A stretch of 61,291 bases of DNA from the NCBI GenBank assembly GCA_025765595.1, contig JAIVFH010000162.1:1-61291 (forward strand), read 5' to 3'. Shown here in pieces: positions 45,397 through 56,671 of the stretch. A program made the translations under genes and the position numbers. Every line of letters begins with the position of its first letter. Position 1 is the first letter of the stretch. This stretch comes from Obelidium mucronatum (lineage: Eukaryota > Chytridiomycota > Chytridiomycetes > Chytridiales > Chytriomycetaceae). The notes under the pieces are model-generated. The model ran no database searches, had not been told where the DNA came from, and saw only the letters and a list, made by a program, of their open reading frames with translations.

Positions 45397-47117
45397 ATGT
45401 CGTCAAAGCAACAACAGCAACAACAAGTCCAAAGAGACAATCAACCATGGTTAACCCTATATTGTTTGTTTGTTTTGGTGTATCTTAACGATTCTTTGTT
45501 CCTTTTGTATTAGGATCGAAAAGTACCGGCCTCGTGGAATGGATGAGATTTCAGCACAGGAGGAAACAGTGCAAGTGCTTACAAAGACAATGGCATCCAA
45601 CAACGTAAGGATTGGAGAATTGAGCTTGTTGCTTGCGCTGCTTGTCTTCTGACGATTTGTTTGTTTCTTCTTTGTTAAGCTGCCGCATTTGTTGTTCTAT
45701 GGACCTCCAGGTGATTTTTGTCTGCGGTATTGGATCCGTTTGTTTTCTAAACTTTTGGCAATGCAAGGAACCGGAAAGACGAGTACGATTCTGGCATTAG
45801 CGCGTGATATCTATGGGTAAGAGAGCGAGGGATTCGTTGGATTGAAACCGGCCTTGACACAAAAAAAAAAGTCCGGAAGCAATGAAATCAAGAGTTCTTG
45901 AACTCAACGCCTCAGACGAACGAGGCATCGATATCGTGCGTGAAAAAGTCAAGAATTTCGCTCGTGTTACTGTTTCAGCTGCTGGATCATCTGGAAATGG
46001 GTTTGTTGAACTGTCTTTGTTTTTCCCCATTGACTCGTAACTAAAGACGTATATTTTTAATAGAAAGAACCTTCCTCCCTTCAAGTTGATTATTCTTGGT
46101 AAAAAAGATACTATTGTTGTGTTCCTTTGTTGAGGTCCTGTTTATACAAAAAAAAATAATTAGATGAGGCCGATTCAATGACTGTCGACGCGCAAAGCGC
46201 ACTCCGTAGAACCATGGAAACGTACTCCAAAATGACTCGTTTTTGTTTGATTTGTAACTACGTTAGCAGGTAACTCTCTATTTTCCTTTATCGCGTCGTC
46301 GATGAGCTCTAACCATTTCAAAATAAAAAAAAAAAAAAAAACTCACTTGCAGAATCATTGAACCTTTGGCGAGTCGATGCTCTAAATTCAGATTCAAACC
46401 TCTCGACAATGCAAGCATCAAGTCGCGACTTGTTGAAATTGCTGAAGCCGAACATGTTCAATATGAACCTGAGGTACTACCACCATTTTGATGAGATGCT
46501 TCCAAAATACAACCATCTCATCATCACAAAATTAATAATACTAATAATAGACAATCGAAATGCTCATTAAAGTGTCTGAAGGCGATTTGAGAAAGGCCAT
46601 CATGTATTTACAAAGCGCATACCGTTTACATCAGAATGATGTAATTAAAGCAGATGTGATTGTTGAAATTGCTGGAGTTGAGTTCATTTGTGAATATAAT
46701 TTATATCAATACTGACATTTCAAACTTTCACCACAGATTGTACCATTCAACGTCATTGACAACTTGTTTTCATGTTGGGTCAAAAAAGACTTTTACGCGA
46801 TCCAAAAAGCAGTGCAGTCTGTAACGAGAGAAGGATACAGTGGAACGCAAGTTGTATCTCAGGTACTTTTCATTTTCATTTGATCAATATTCTTCTTTAA
46901 GGAAAACTCGACCTACCCTAATATTCTACCCTAATCAATTAATTACATATACTTTTTAATGAAAAAAAGCTCCATGATCGCGTCTTGACGGATGTTGAAT
47001 TGACTTGTGCGCAGAAAGCGAGAATGAGTGAGAGTTTTGGGCTTGATTGATCGTGCGCTTGTGGATGGAAGCGATGAGCAGCTGCAGCTGTTGAAGCTGT
47101 TGATATCTGCAGCGTAA
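45397..47117 (+). CDS. RFC4: Replication factor C small subunit, human RFC4 / yeast Rfc2 type
   Basis: ATG 45397 ([18 protein letters not shown]) leads via an intron inside the Trp codon to [17 protein letters not shown]. Walker A is split by an intron ([19 protein letters not shown]). Then [31 protein letters not shown], Walker B split again ([11 protein letters not shown]), [20 protein letters not shown], and [20 protein letters not shown] with the SRC arginine finger. The C-terminal collar domain includes [16 protein letters not shown] and [13 protein letters not shown], ending LLKLLISAA at 47117. [21 protein letters not shown] and [13 protein letters not shown] place it with RFC4/Rfc2 rather than RFC2, 3 or 5. 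It is part of the PCNA clamp loader. SPAG6 starts 96 bp downstream. Confidence 0.95.
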
Positions 47118-47212
47118 CGAGTGGGATTTCATTGAAATGCACAAAAATAAAAACAAAAAACAAGGGATTTTCAGTGCCCAACAAAGAAAGAATACAACCC
47201 AAAAAAAGAGAC

Positions 47213-50200
47213 ATGACCGCCGCCGCCCCCAACACGCGGCTCGTGCTGTCGGTGTTTGAAAAGTACCAGAAGGAGCGGCTGCTGTTCGTGCAGACAGTCG
47301 CGGACCTCGCGTCGCGCGAAGCCAACATGGACGCGCTGCAGGGCTGCGGCGTGCTGGCGCTGCTGCGGCCGCTGCTGCTCGACAACATCCCCGCGATCCA
47401 ACACGCGGCGGCGCTGGCGCTCGGCCGCCTCGCAAACTACAACGAAGAACTCGCCGAGGCCGTCGTCGACGGCGACATTCTGCCGCAGCTCGTGTTTAGT
47501 CTGCGCGAGCAGAACGTGATTTTGTTTTTGTTTTTCTTTTTTCTTTTTGTGTTCTGATCAGACACCCCCACACCCCCCACACTCTAAAAACACTCTAAAA
47601 AAAACAGAGGTTCTACAAGAAGGCTGCCTCGTTCGTGCTGCGCGCCGTCGCAAAACACTCGCCGGAACTCGCACAGTCCGTCGTCGACTCCGGCGCGCTG
47701 AATGCCCTCGTGACGTGTCTCGAGGAGTTTGACCCAGGCGTCAAGGAGAGCGCTGCCTGGGCCCTGGGCTACATTGCGAGACACAACGGGGGTATACTCT
47801 CTTTTCTCTTTTCTTTTTCTTTCTCTTTCTTTTTCTTTTCCTTTAAACAAAGAAAATAGATCTTGCTCAGGCTGTTGTGGATGCCGGTGCCATTCCATTG
47901 CTCGTTCTTTGCGTTCAAGAACCTGAACTCTCATTGCGAAGAATTGCCGCGTCTGCTTTAAGTGATGTATCGAAACATTCTCCAGAGGTATTATAAAAAA
48001 TATTTCTTTTTATTTGCAAGTCCCTCACTCACTCACTCACTTATCCATACTACCACTTACCACCACCACCACCACCACGACTTACATGCATAAATTTACA
48101 TTCACACAGCTCGCCCAATCAGTCGTCGATGCAAACACCATCCCCTTCATTGCCCCACTTTTAGCGAATCCTGATGCGAAATTACGTCGTCAAGTTTGTT
48201 CCGCTCTTTCTCAAATTGCCAAACATACTGTAGATTTGGCTGAAACGGTTGTCGATGGAGAGATTTTTCCAAACGTCTTGAATTGCTTGAAAGATTCAGA
48301 TGGTTATGTTAAAAAGAATAGTGCCACTTTGATTTGTGAGATTGCAAAGCATACTCCGGAGGTTAGTAGTTTGTTACGTGTTCTTTCATTTTCTGTTTCG
48401 TTCGCCGAAGGCGATTTCTTTCGCCGAAGGTGGCGTAAGTTTATTTCACACAGTGAAACTCCTTTCATTTGATACAAGTCTTTTCTTTCCTCTTCCATTC
48501 TTAACTTTTCTCATACCGTCTTCGGACGTTAAATCTCTTTCTCTTACAATCCCTTTTATACTGCCATCGGCGGTGAATCTCTTTTCGTTATTCCATTTCA
48601 TTCTTCCATTATTTTCTATGATCATACCGTCTTCGGACGTTAAATCTCTTTCTCTTACAATCCCTTTTATACTGCCTTTGGCGGTGAATCTTTTTTCGTT
48701 ATTCCATTTCATTCTTCCATTCTTTTCTATGATCATACCGTCTTCGGACGTTTCTCTATCTCTTCCATTCCCGTTTTATTGCTGCATTGTGGCAATTGAA
48801 CCTTTTTTCTTTATTCCTTTCATATTGCCTTCGGCGATGAATATTCTTTTCCATGTTCATACCGCTCTTCCATTCCTGTTGTTTATCTCTTTTCTTTATT
48901 CTTTTCATATTGCATCTTGCTCCTTCAATTTCATACCGCTCTTCATTTTATTATTTGCCGCCATTGGCTCTCACTTCACTCTTATCCATCCCGCTATTGA
49001 TGGTGTCATTTTTTCTTGATTATTGCTTGCACCACACTTTGCTCTCCCTTCCTTGCATTCATACCTCTTTTTCCATATATCATTGCCTATTTCTTTATAC
49101 TTGTCTATTCCATTCCATTTCACACCACCGTTGCCGATGGATCTCTCTCTCTTTCCTTCGATCTCGTCCGTCATTGGTTGTGAATATCTTTTCTCTTTAG
49201 CCACCTTTGGCGGTGCATATATATATTTTATTCCTATGTACACCACTCTTATTTCAGCATCACCGAAACTCTTCTCTTCTTTCTCTTCAATACCGTCATA
49301 TCTCTTCTACACCGCCATCTGTTGCTTAATTTCCTTCAATTGTTTCCATACCCACCTCTTTGGTGGGGTGGGGAATATCTCTCTTTCTTCGTTTCCGCTT
49401 TGTTCCATTTCATATACGCCTTCGGCGTTGAATCTGTCTCTTTTTACTTCATTTGCTCATGATCATCTTTTCTTATTTCTCACCCATACCCGCCTTTGGC
49501 GATGAATTTTTTCTTCATTATTTTCTGTACCCGCAAGTCACTCTCCATTTCATACGCCCAATCTCTCCATCTTTTTTCTTTTATGTTCAATTCCGTCTTC
49601 AGCGGGTGCATTTCATACAACTCATTCTTTATTCCATTCCATACTACGTTCGTCAGTGAACGGTCCCTTTCTTTATTCCATTTGTCATACCCGTTTGGTG
49701 TTGAATATCTGCTTGCTTCTTCACTCTTTTCTGTACCGCACCTTCTGGCGGCGTACCATTCCTTTTTCATACTGCTTCTTTTTGGTGAATCTCTTCTCTT
49801 CATTCATTCTTATACCGCCTTTTGGCGGGGGTATCTTCTCTTCATTCCGTCTTAAACTTGCCCTTTTTTTCGCGGCGAACCTAATTTTTTCCTTGCCCCT
49901 CTTCTCGATCATGAATTCTCTTCTTTCCCTTTTTTTATACTGCCTGGCACCGGTTAATCTTTTTTTTTTCTTCTCTTCATTTCAATCCTCGCTATCTTCA
50001 TTCGACTTCTGTACCATTCGACTTCATTCCACTCATACTGCATTTTTTTGCAATGAATCTCTTTTTTCTTTCATTCCTCTCCGCATGGGGTGCATCCATC
50101 TCCCCTTTCATTCCATTTAAATCTCTTTACACACTTCCGAAAACACCTCCATTTAAATCTCTTTACACACTTCCGAAAACACCTCTCTTCAAACCACAAA

Positions 50201-51345
50201 AAAAAACCCCCAACACACTCCCCATACATCCTTTTCTAACATATATAAATTCTTTTTGTATAGCTCGCCCAGTTGATTGTGAACTCTGGCGGAATCGCTG
50301 CAGTCGTGGATTATGTGTCAGATGCCAGAGGAAACGCCCGACTTCCCGGGATAATGACACTCGGTTACATTGCCGCGTTCTCTGAAACACTTGCTTTGGC
50401 TGTGATTTTGGCGAAGGGGGTGCCTCCGTTGGCGCAAGCGCTTGTCACTGGTATACATCCTTTTTTTTTTCTGGTTCAATCTCCCCACTCATCCCTCCCA
50501 TAAATTCTCTCACTCAAAACACATATTCTAATACAACATCACACAATAGAAAGCGAAGAGCATATCAAAGCAGCCTGCGCATGGTCCCTCGGCCAAATCG
50601 GTCGCCACAGCCCAGACCACGCCAAAACCCTCGCCGACAACGCCGTTCTCCCCAAACTCCTCAAAGTCCTCACCAGCGCGACACCCACCGCCGCCGCCGC
50701 CACCACCGCTGCAGGAAACACAGGCGCCGCATTGGCAGCTGCAGTCGCCCTCGATCCCGAAGACGCCAGTAAAGACGTTGGCAGTGACTTGAAGACGAAA
50801 ACGAAACGCGCACTCAAATGCATTCTCGAAAAGACGCTTTATTTGGACGCGTTGGAGCCGCTGCTTCAGCCGTCGACGCCGTTTAATGTCTTGAAGTATG
50901 TTGTGGGTCAGTTTGCTAAAATCTTGCCGAATGATGTGGCGGCGAGGAGGGCGTTTGTGACGAGTGGGGGGTTGCAGCGGGTTCAAGAGATTGCTGCTGG
51001 ACTTGGGTCTGTCAATGGTGGTGCTGCGGCTGGTGGTGGTGGTGGTGGGGCGGCTATTTTGAATGGGACAAAGATGGGAGAGTTTATTCGGACAATCAAT
51101 GAGTGTTATCCGGAAGAGATTGTTAGATATTACTCACCGGGTTATTCTACAACGCTTTTGGAGAAGGTGCGCTTTTTGTTTTTTTTAAATTTTTTTTTTG
51201 GACGAGTACTTTTTTATTGACTTTGTCTACTCTTTTTTTTCGATAGATTGATGAATATTCACGCAATCATGACCAAGCTGCTATCCCGCAAAAGCCTCAA
51301 TCTGCTGGAGAAGTACCGCCAGTGACTCCATCGCTTGTCGTTTAA
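47213..51345 (+). CDS. SPAG6: SPAG6/PF16, armadillo-repeat protein of the flagellar central pair
   Basis: ATG 47213 (MTAAAPNTRLVLSVFEKYQK) begins a nearly continuous set of armadillo repeats: LALLRPLLLDNIPAIQHAAA, FYKKAASFVLRAVAKHSPEL, VKESAAWALGYIARHN, AQAVVDAGAIPLLVLCVQEP, LRRQVCSALSQIAKHTVDLA, VKKNSATLICEIAKHTPE, then LIVNSGGIAAVVDYVSDARG, AACAWSLGQIGRHSPDHAK and a conserved C-terminus with FVTSGGLQRVQEI and INECYPEEIVRYYSPGYS. This is PF16 of Chlamydomonas and SPAG6 of mammals, needed for stability of the C1 central microtubule. An unusual Ala-rich insert is at about 50690-50750. Exon 1 is strongly GC-rich. The intron at about 48362-50263 is 1.9 kb, far longer than all others in the window. 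Stop 51345. Confidence 0.95.
48395..49860. repeat. Array of degenerate hairpins in a pyrimidine-rich intron of SPAG6
   Basis: Irregularly spaced short hairpins with stems such as CGTC/GACG, GCC/GGC, CCGCC/GGCGG: 48403, 48517, 48568, 48628, 48679, 48739, 48827, 49130, 49203, 49355, 49424, 49489, 49591, 49740 and 49813 (positions approximate). The usual unit is ATACYGCCTTYGGCGGT followed by GAATCTCTTTTC and a T/C-rich stretch. At least five have an exact C(TTCG)G core on the transcribed strand. Most spacers are 60-110 nt. The first two units (48403 and 48422) are in the opposite orientation, GCCGAAGGC. The region has few stops and a strong C/T versus A/G strand bias. Confidence 0.8.
48512..48765. 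repeat. 111-bp direct repeats inside the SPAG6 intron
   Basis: The sequence CATACCGTCTTCGGACGTT starts at 48512 and again at 48623, with the intervening 111 bp nearly identical in both copies; the hairpin start recurs at 48734, again 111 bp later, after which similarity decays. Each copy contains one CGTC-TTCG-GACG hairpin and one GCC/GGC hairpin. This is a recent tandem duplication of a two-hairpin unit. Confidence 0.9.
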
Positions 51346-51516
51346 ACCCCTTGACTTTCATAGCATCCTTTTTGCTTTCTTTCTGGTTTTGACTTTTTCG
51401 CTATCTGCAGTAAAGCTCTCTATTTGAATTTATCCGTCCAAGAGAATCCGATAAAAATAAAAAAATATAATAAAAATAAAAAAAAAATAATTAAGTTTCA
51501 ATTGTGTTAAATAAAG

Positions 51517-54500
51517 ATGGCTCTCGCCACCACCATCCAACACTCATCCGCCTGGACCAGCACCATCGCCATCGAACCAACAACAACCACATCCGATACA
51601 AACAAAATTCCTCGTGTAGTAGTAGTTGCAATCGGTCGCGTATGTTTTCCACCTTATCGAAAAGCGTCAAAACCCCACTGGAACAACTGCCAACTTTTAT
51701 AGACGCTTCTTGCAATTCTTGATCCACATTCAAAACCAATCGCGGAAACTCCTCTATTCGGATCCTTGTTTGATGCAGCGCTTGTCGATTGGCAGTGTTT
51801 CGTGTTGGATCAAATCGCACCTGTGAAGCAGCATCAGCGGAAACAAAACACAGGAATTAACGGTAACATCTGCGCTTTTTTGTTTTTGGCCTTTTGGCTG
51901 CATATATGTTGCTTAGAAACTTTCTATTGTAAAGCTCGTTTGGCGTTTCAATCTTTTGCTGCATCTCAAATGCTTGTTGTCACATCTGATTCTGGGTACT
52001 TGACATTCCTTGCTGTTTTGATTGAGGATGAGGAGGGATCTGGAACGGATCGTGGTGATGATGAAATGATGGGTGATGAAGGTTTTGGTGTTTCAAAACC
52101 ACGGTTTGAAGCTGTTTATCAGGTATGTTAGTTTTCGGAAAGTGGGACCAAATGTTTTTTTTTCTGATGCAAGGGACTTTTAGATTCAGATTGCACCTCC
52201 AGGATTGGATTATACGTCTCCTGGACAAAAGATTGCAGTTGATCCATGGTGACTTGTTTTGCAACCAAAAAAAAACTTTAGAATGAGCCATTTTCTGAAT
52301 CCGTTTCCTTTTTTTTTATCTTAAGTTCGTGCGCGATAGCCGTTCTGGCTCATCAATCGATTATTGAACTCTTCATTGTGACGTCAACCACTGCAATTCC
52401 ATTTGCCCCTGTTGATCGAGAGCATGTAACACTCTCCAAAAAAAAGATTCATTTCTTGTTAATTTCGTTTGTTTAACCCAACCAAAAAACGCTTAAAAAA
52501 CAGTGCATCACAATCCACGAAAACGGCTATGGAATCTGGGACGCTCTCTTTTTATACCCGGAACCCCAGAACTTAAATCTAATCACGCTCGCCGTCCTTG
52601 TCTGCAAAGATGGAGATTTCTCGATTCTCGTATACGAACACAATCGATCCACAGCAGCACTCGGTTTCCAATCTCATGTCACGAGATTCGGGCCTTTTAA
52701 ACTTCCCGATGGATTTATACCCACAAAGTCAAGTGCGTTGCGGGTCACGCCGTTGAGTTTTTTGGTTTTGAGCGACTCGATGGATGTTCTTGTGGTTCAA
52801 GTTGCTCGAGAGAGTGGGTCATCGTTGCTTTCTATCAATCGCGTTGTTTCTTTTGTTTTGCAAGCTTCGGTTGTGGAAGCGGTTGCACAGGATTTGGAAG
52901 CCGATCGAGATTCATGTAAAACTTCATTTTGTTTTCCATGTTTTCCATATATGCACGTGATTTAATATTTCTATTCTAAAGATCCTCTGATTAGCGGCCT
53001 TTCACCCATCCCGACCTCTTCAGAATCAAGTGAATCCTTTTACATCTCCACGGATGCTGGTCATCTTATCCACCTCCAAATCACACCATCGCCCAACGGA
53101 TGGACGTGCTCACCTCACTTGATTTCCCGTCGACACCCTGTTTCTCACCTCTCCCTCTTGCCACGACAACACCAGGACCAACCCAATCAAGATATTTTAA
53201 TATTACTCGGAGACATGTGTGATGGAGAGTTCCTTGTTGTTGATTACACGGCGGAAACAGTATCACGACTTGGACAAGAAATCACAAATTCGGCCCCCGT
53301 GTTGGATTTCAAAGTCTGTTCGGCTTTTGCTGGTACACCAAAGTCCAGCAGCGAAAACAACAACAACAAGAGTTATGGTTTTATTAGAAAAGAAAAAAGT
53401 GGCTGTGGTGTTGGACGAGATAAAATGTACTTGACGAGTGGGTGTTCGCCAAACGGGAGAATCCGAGAACTTCAGTGCGGATTGAATGTTGTTGTGGAAG
53501 CGGTCGCCGGCGCTGAAGAGGATGATGCTGATGGGTCGGTAAGCGGAGATTCGGCGGAAGGTGGTTTCAAAGGGTAAATAACTAGAGTTCTTATTTTATT
53601 TATTTTTCTTATTTTTTTTTACCCACCACCGTTTCAAGAATCACAGGACTCTGGAATTTAAAACAATCACCTGAAGACGGACACGATAGCTTACTTGGGA
53701 TTTCTTTCCTGTCTGAAACGCGCCTTCTTTACTTATTGGATGACACATTGGAAGATGTATCTGAAACGAGTGGGTTGGAGCTCCATTTCGCGAGCTTGTT
53801 GATGGCAAGTCTCGAGGGCGGCGGTAACAGTGGGGATATGGAGGATGCACTTGTGGTTCAAGTATGGCGTGGTGGTGTTGTTGTCGCGCGACCCACGTAT
53901 TTTGAGATGCAAGAGAGGCAAGAGTCTGTCAACTGGACAGTCGATTGTGGGGAAGTTGTTACTTTGGCGGCAATGTATGGGGAGTATTTGTTTTTGGGAC
54001 TTGGGAAAGTTGTAGTATTGTTGCGTGTATCGCCAACTACTTCAGATGACGGGAATTTGGCTACAATTGTGCAAGTTTCTCGTATTACTTTAGAAGAGGA
54101 ACCTTCGTCGTTAAGTTGCACAATTCTGGAAGGTTATTCCTCAACGATATGTCTGGTCGGTACTTATGAGCCGAGCGTTATTGTTTTGGAAGTGAATGAC
54201 TCGGAAGAACTGATTCAGAAGGAGTCTCTTTCTTTGGGTAAGTTTCCAATTGGGATTATGTTGGTTAGCTTATTGCCGTTATTAGCTTCTTTATCACAAG
54301 GAGAAATCAGAGTTCCAAACTCGATCCGCCTTTTAACAGTTGGTTTGGATTCGTTTATTGCAATAGGTATGAAAAATATGCCAGAAAAAATTGGGGGGTC
54401 GCTGCGTTTTTAATTGCTAAAATTCACATGTTATCCAAGGTCTCCGTAACGGCACCTTGGCAGTTTACAGAATCAAATTTTCCGCTACTGGGATTCAGTT

Positions 54501-56415
54501 TGATTTTCTAGACTCAGTCAAAGTTGGCATTGAGCCAGTCCGTCTAATACCGGGAATATCCGAATCTGACATCCTTGTGGCGTCCAACAAACTATGGAGG
54601 GTAGCCCTCCAGCCGAATCCAGCCTCCCCAGCCAGTACTAGCGCTATCCAACGACCACCGTTACAAATCACATCGATTTGCTTTGATACTCTCAGAATCG
54701 GAACCCCTTTCCATCAATCCCAGTCCTATTTGCATTCATCCAATACGCAAGCTTGGACGTATATTTTCGCAACACCAGACTCCCTGAGTTTCGTATCTCT
54801 TGACGCAAACAACAACAGCACCTCTAGTCCTCCTCCTCCAAGAATAAGGTCTCTGCCCATCACAAAAACGCCACGCCGAATCATCCACGACACTTCCACG
54901 GGAACTCTGATTATCGCTTGCAACACGCGGCTCCGCGGGAAAGATGTGCTCACAGGAGAGATCAAATTAGTAGATCCGAAAACAGGGGTCCAGTATTTGC
55001 GGGAAGTGTTACCAAAAGGTGAAGCGTGTTATAGTATGACGATTTGGAATATTAAGGATCAGAAGCGGTATATTTGTATTGGGACTTGGGGATATCAAGA
55101 GAATCCTGGTGGTGGTGGGGCGTCGCGGAGTGGTCGAGTTTTGGTGTATAGTTTGAAGGAGACTGAATCTAGGTCTGAGGTTAGAAGAGGGTCCCTGTCG
55201 TAATGTTTCTTCCTTTTTTCAGTTGGACTGGATAATAACTGATGCTTCCTTTTTTTTTCCTCCCTCCAAAAGAACAAGCCGCCCTTCAGAATCCGCAAAC
55301 TAGGCGAATACGTGCTCCCTGAAATGGTGTTTGCTGTTTGCTCGTTCATGAAGAGTTACCTTCTAGCCGCATCGGGAAACTGTCTCTACCAATTAAAGAT
55401 TGAAGCCACCAGTCGAACGTAAAAAAAACTGAATGCTGATTTTGAAAAAAGAGGGAAGTTTTATTAAATATATTTTTTTTACCAGACTTCATTGTGGCGC
55501 CAAGACAGAACTACGATACCCAATCCGATCACTCAGCGTTTCCGGTTCCCACATTTTCGTTGGTGGGGCCAATGATTCCATCTCTTTATACCTATTCGAT
55601 GCTCGAACAAAGCAATTCACGTTCTGCAAAAGGTGCCTTTCTTTTCATTTTTTGTTGGTTTTGTAAAACTTACATATTTTCGAAAATACGCTAGCGATGA
55701 TATAACAAGATCACCATCCGACTGTCTCTCTTTATCCCCCACCAAAGCCCTTGTCGCCGATAAATCCGGCAACGTGTTCTGTCTTGGCGGTGGCAGCGAT
55801 TCCTCCCAAATCACCAACAACGAATCACTTTGCTTCAAAACAAAGTTTTGCATAAACATGGGAGAAATAATCATGAGACTTCATGTTGGGCAGTTGGACA
55901 CTGGGTTCGAGGGAACAAGTCTCGGGTTGGTCTCTCTAGTCGAAGACGAAGACAGAGATCAGAGCCTTGTTGTTGATGATGATGATAATGATAATCAGGA
56001 AAACATTCCGCTGAGTGTGGAAAACCAGCCGCATCATCATCCGGACCGAGTTGCAAAGAAACTCACGGCAGTGTATGCATGCTCTATTGTTGGAAGTGTG
56101 TTTGCGTTCCGTGGGATCAAGGATTCTAGAGTTTATACAAGGCTGAAGGAGTTGCAAAATGTGTTGGCAGTGTATCCTTCGACGCGGCCTCTTCTCGGGA
56201 ACGATTACCAGCGGTTTCGGGGCGGTGTTGTGAAGATGGGGAAAGGATTGGCTGGGAGTGGAATGCTGAATGTTATTGATGGGGATCTGGTGAAACGGTG
56301 GAGTGTGCTTTCTGTGTTGGAGAAGAAGCAGGTGTTGGACGAGATGTCTGGGGATGATGATGAGACGCTTTCTTGGATTGACGGGTTTGTTGAGGGGTTG
56401 ATATCAATGGGATGA
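51517..56415 (+). CDS. CPSF-A / DDB1 / SF3B3 superfamily beta-propeller protein, paralogue unresolved
   Basis: Large multi-exon gene. Exon 1 from ATG 51517 (MALATTIQHSSAWTSTIAIE) joins to LAILDPHSKPIAETPLFGSL, then LVVTSDSGYLTFLAVLIEDE, GLDYTSPGQKIAVDP and SCAIAVLAHQ, the pattern of the MMS1/CPSF-A N-terminal propeller. The middle region (53000-55200) has repeated beta-strand blocks with acidic inserts. The C-terminal part includes KPPFRIRKLGEYVLPEMVFA, LRYPIRSLSVSGSHIFVGG, ALVADKSGNVFCLGG and TAVYACSIVGSVFAF, typical of the CPSF_A region, ending in the acidic helical segment EKKQVLDEMSGDDDET. About 1,350-1,400 residues. Members scaffold CUL4 ligases, the SF3b complex or cleavage/polyadenylation; this copy does not look like canonical DDB1 or SF3B3 and may be the less-studied paralogue class. 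Confidence 0.75.
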
Positions 56416-56671
56416 AAATAAATACATCGCGTTATTGTACAATGTACATATATCCGGTGACAATCGTTTCGGATGTGTCACATAATAACTTACGATTAAC
56501 ATTTTATCACGGATATAGTAAAACATAATGTCCAAATCAGCAGAGTTTATATAGTCACAAAGATTTTATTGGATTACAAAGAATTGACAGCGCAAACAAT
56601 CTAAAGGATCTCATAGCATGCAAAGCCCAACTTAATAAACCAACTGCTCACTCCAAGGGAACACTAAGTAT

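Noticed and set aside
48446..50120. Several long open frames, both strands, in the SPAG6 intron
   Set aside because: They follow from strong C/T versus A/G bias and repeat units, give low-complexity proteins, and lie between two SPAG6 exons that join correctly.
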